This document shows, piece after piece, positions 63,700 through 64,000 of a stretch of DNA of 64,000 nucleotides (position 1 is the stretch's first letter; every line of letters starts with the position of its first letter). The notes under the pieces are model-generated. The model saw nothing but the letters and a program-made list of their open reading frames with translations. It ran no database searches and was not told the origin of the DNA. The stretch comes from Pinisolibacter aquiterrae. Lineage in GTDB: Bacteria; Pseudomonadota; Alphaproteobacteria; Rhizobiales; Ancalomicrobiaceae. The stretch is from contig NZ_JAFNIH010000041.1 in NCBI RefSeq assembly GCF_019160155.1, forward strand, positions 1-64,000, written 5' to 3'. A program made the translations under genes and the position numbers.

Positions 63700-64000
63700 A
63701 TGCGTACCGCCTCCGTCGAGCGCAAGACGAAGGAGACCGACGTCTCCGTGACCGTGAACCTCGACGGGTCCGGCACCTACGACGTCGCGACCGGCATCGG
63801 CTTCTTCGACCACATGCTGGAACAACTCTCGCGCCATTCGCTGATCGACCTCACCGTCCGCGCGAAGGGCGACCTCCACATCGACCAGCACCACACCGTG
63901 GAAGACGTCGGCATCACGCTCGGTCTCGCGCTGAAGCGGGCGTTGGGCGACCTCGAGGGCATCCGTCGCTACGCCGACGTCCATCTGCCGATGGACGAGA
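63700..64000 (+). CDS. hisB: Imidazoleglycerol-phosphate dehydratase, 5' part cut by the window edge
   Basis: HisB dehydrates imidazole-glycerol phosphate in histidine synthesis. The first 100 codons are present: [20 protein letters not shown], then [20 protein letters not shown] and [20 protein letters not shown], the two metal-binding His motifs. The rest lies beyond the window. ATG at 63700 is preceded by GAGGGC. TTGGCC (63637-63642) is a possible -35, with only a weak -10. It is the monofunctional dehydratase type. Confidence 0.96.
   Translation, partial: MRTASVERKTKETDVSVTVNLDGSGTYDVATGIGFFDHMLEQLSRHSLIDLTVRAKGDLHIDQHHTVEDVGITLGLALKRALGDLEGIRRYADVHLPMDE

Overview
The window is very GC-rich alphaproteobacterial chromosome, most likely from the order Hyphomicrobiales (Rhizobiales). 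Supporting markers are a RegB/RegA (ActS/ActR) redox two-component pair, a membrane-anchored CycM-type cytochrome c beside kdsB-pheA, MmcB, an IF-3 with the Rhizobiales-type N-terminus, and a YejABEF peptide transporter with two binding proteins. The genus cannot be fixed from sequence alone. I see no rRNA, tRNA, insertion sequence, prophage or CRISPR array.

Layout. 1-8.7 kb (minus strand): lower glycolysis joined to mixed-acid fermentation, in transcription order adhE, gap, pyk, pflB, pflA, eno (eno runs off the left edge). 9.3-11 kb: a split YeeE/YedE sulfur-type transporter and a YbhA-like HAD phosphatase. 11.1-22.4 kb: a co-directional block of a two-component system, an acidic/His-rich exported protein, a DUF2271 protein with an ApbE flavinylation motif, a PepSY-flavodoxin-reductase fusion, ApbE, a DUF2946 protein, a TonB-dependent receptor and ExbB-ExbD-TonB, with a small PepSY protein divergent from it. 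This looks like a flavin-based metal reduction and uptake system under its own regulator. 22.5-24.9 kb: an ArsR repressor, a metalloid-type permease and a mini-thioredoxin, divergent from arsC. 25-30.2 kb: a NitT/TauT-type ABC importer and a TctE/TctD-like two-component system. 30.4-33.7 kb: a MoeB-like enzyme, pheA, kdsB and cycM. 33.9-41.5 kb: yejA-yejA-yejB-yejE-yejF. 41.5-45.6 kb: a hydrolase, infC, a glycolipid-binding-like protein, rpmI-rplT, a YjdM-like protein and a thioesterase. 45.7-51 kb: ubiE-ubiB, a DUF4202 protein, a HI0933-like flavoprotein and wrbA. 51.2-58.9 kb: an LplT-Aas fusion, a CitMHS_2-type antiporter, mmcB and regA/regB. 59-64 kb: an ABC-2 exporter, phaZ, a DUF2852 protein, a zinc metallopeptidase and the start of hisB.

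How the genes fit together. The glycolytic-fermentative block carries carbon from glyceraldehyde 3-phosphate to acetyl-CoA, formate and ethanol. With RegB/RegA, cycM, ubiE/ubiB and PHB mobilisation nearby, it suggests a facultative organism that switches between respiration and fermentation. The most interesting part is 11-22 kb. There the DUF2271 protein carries a D-x-x-T-G-A-S flavin attachment motif, and its modifying enzyme, an electron-donating membrane reductase and a complete TonB uptake machine are encoded together. Both ends of the regulator operon share a 20-bp direct-repeat element with an 11-bp period that could be the response-regulator binding site.
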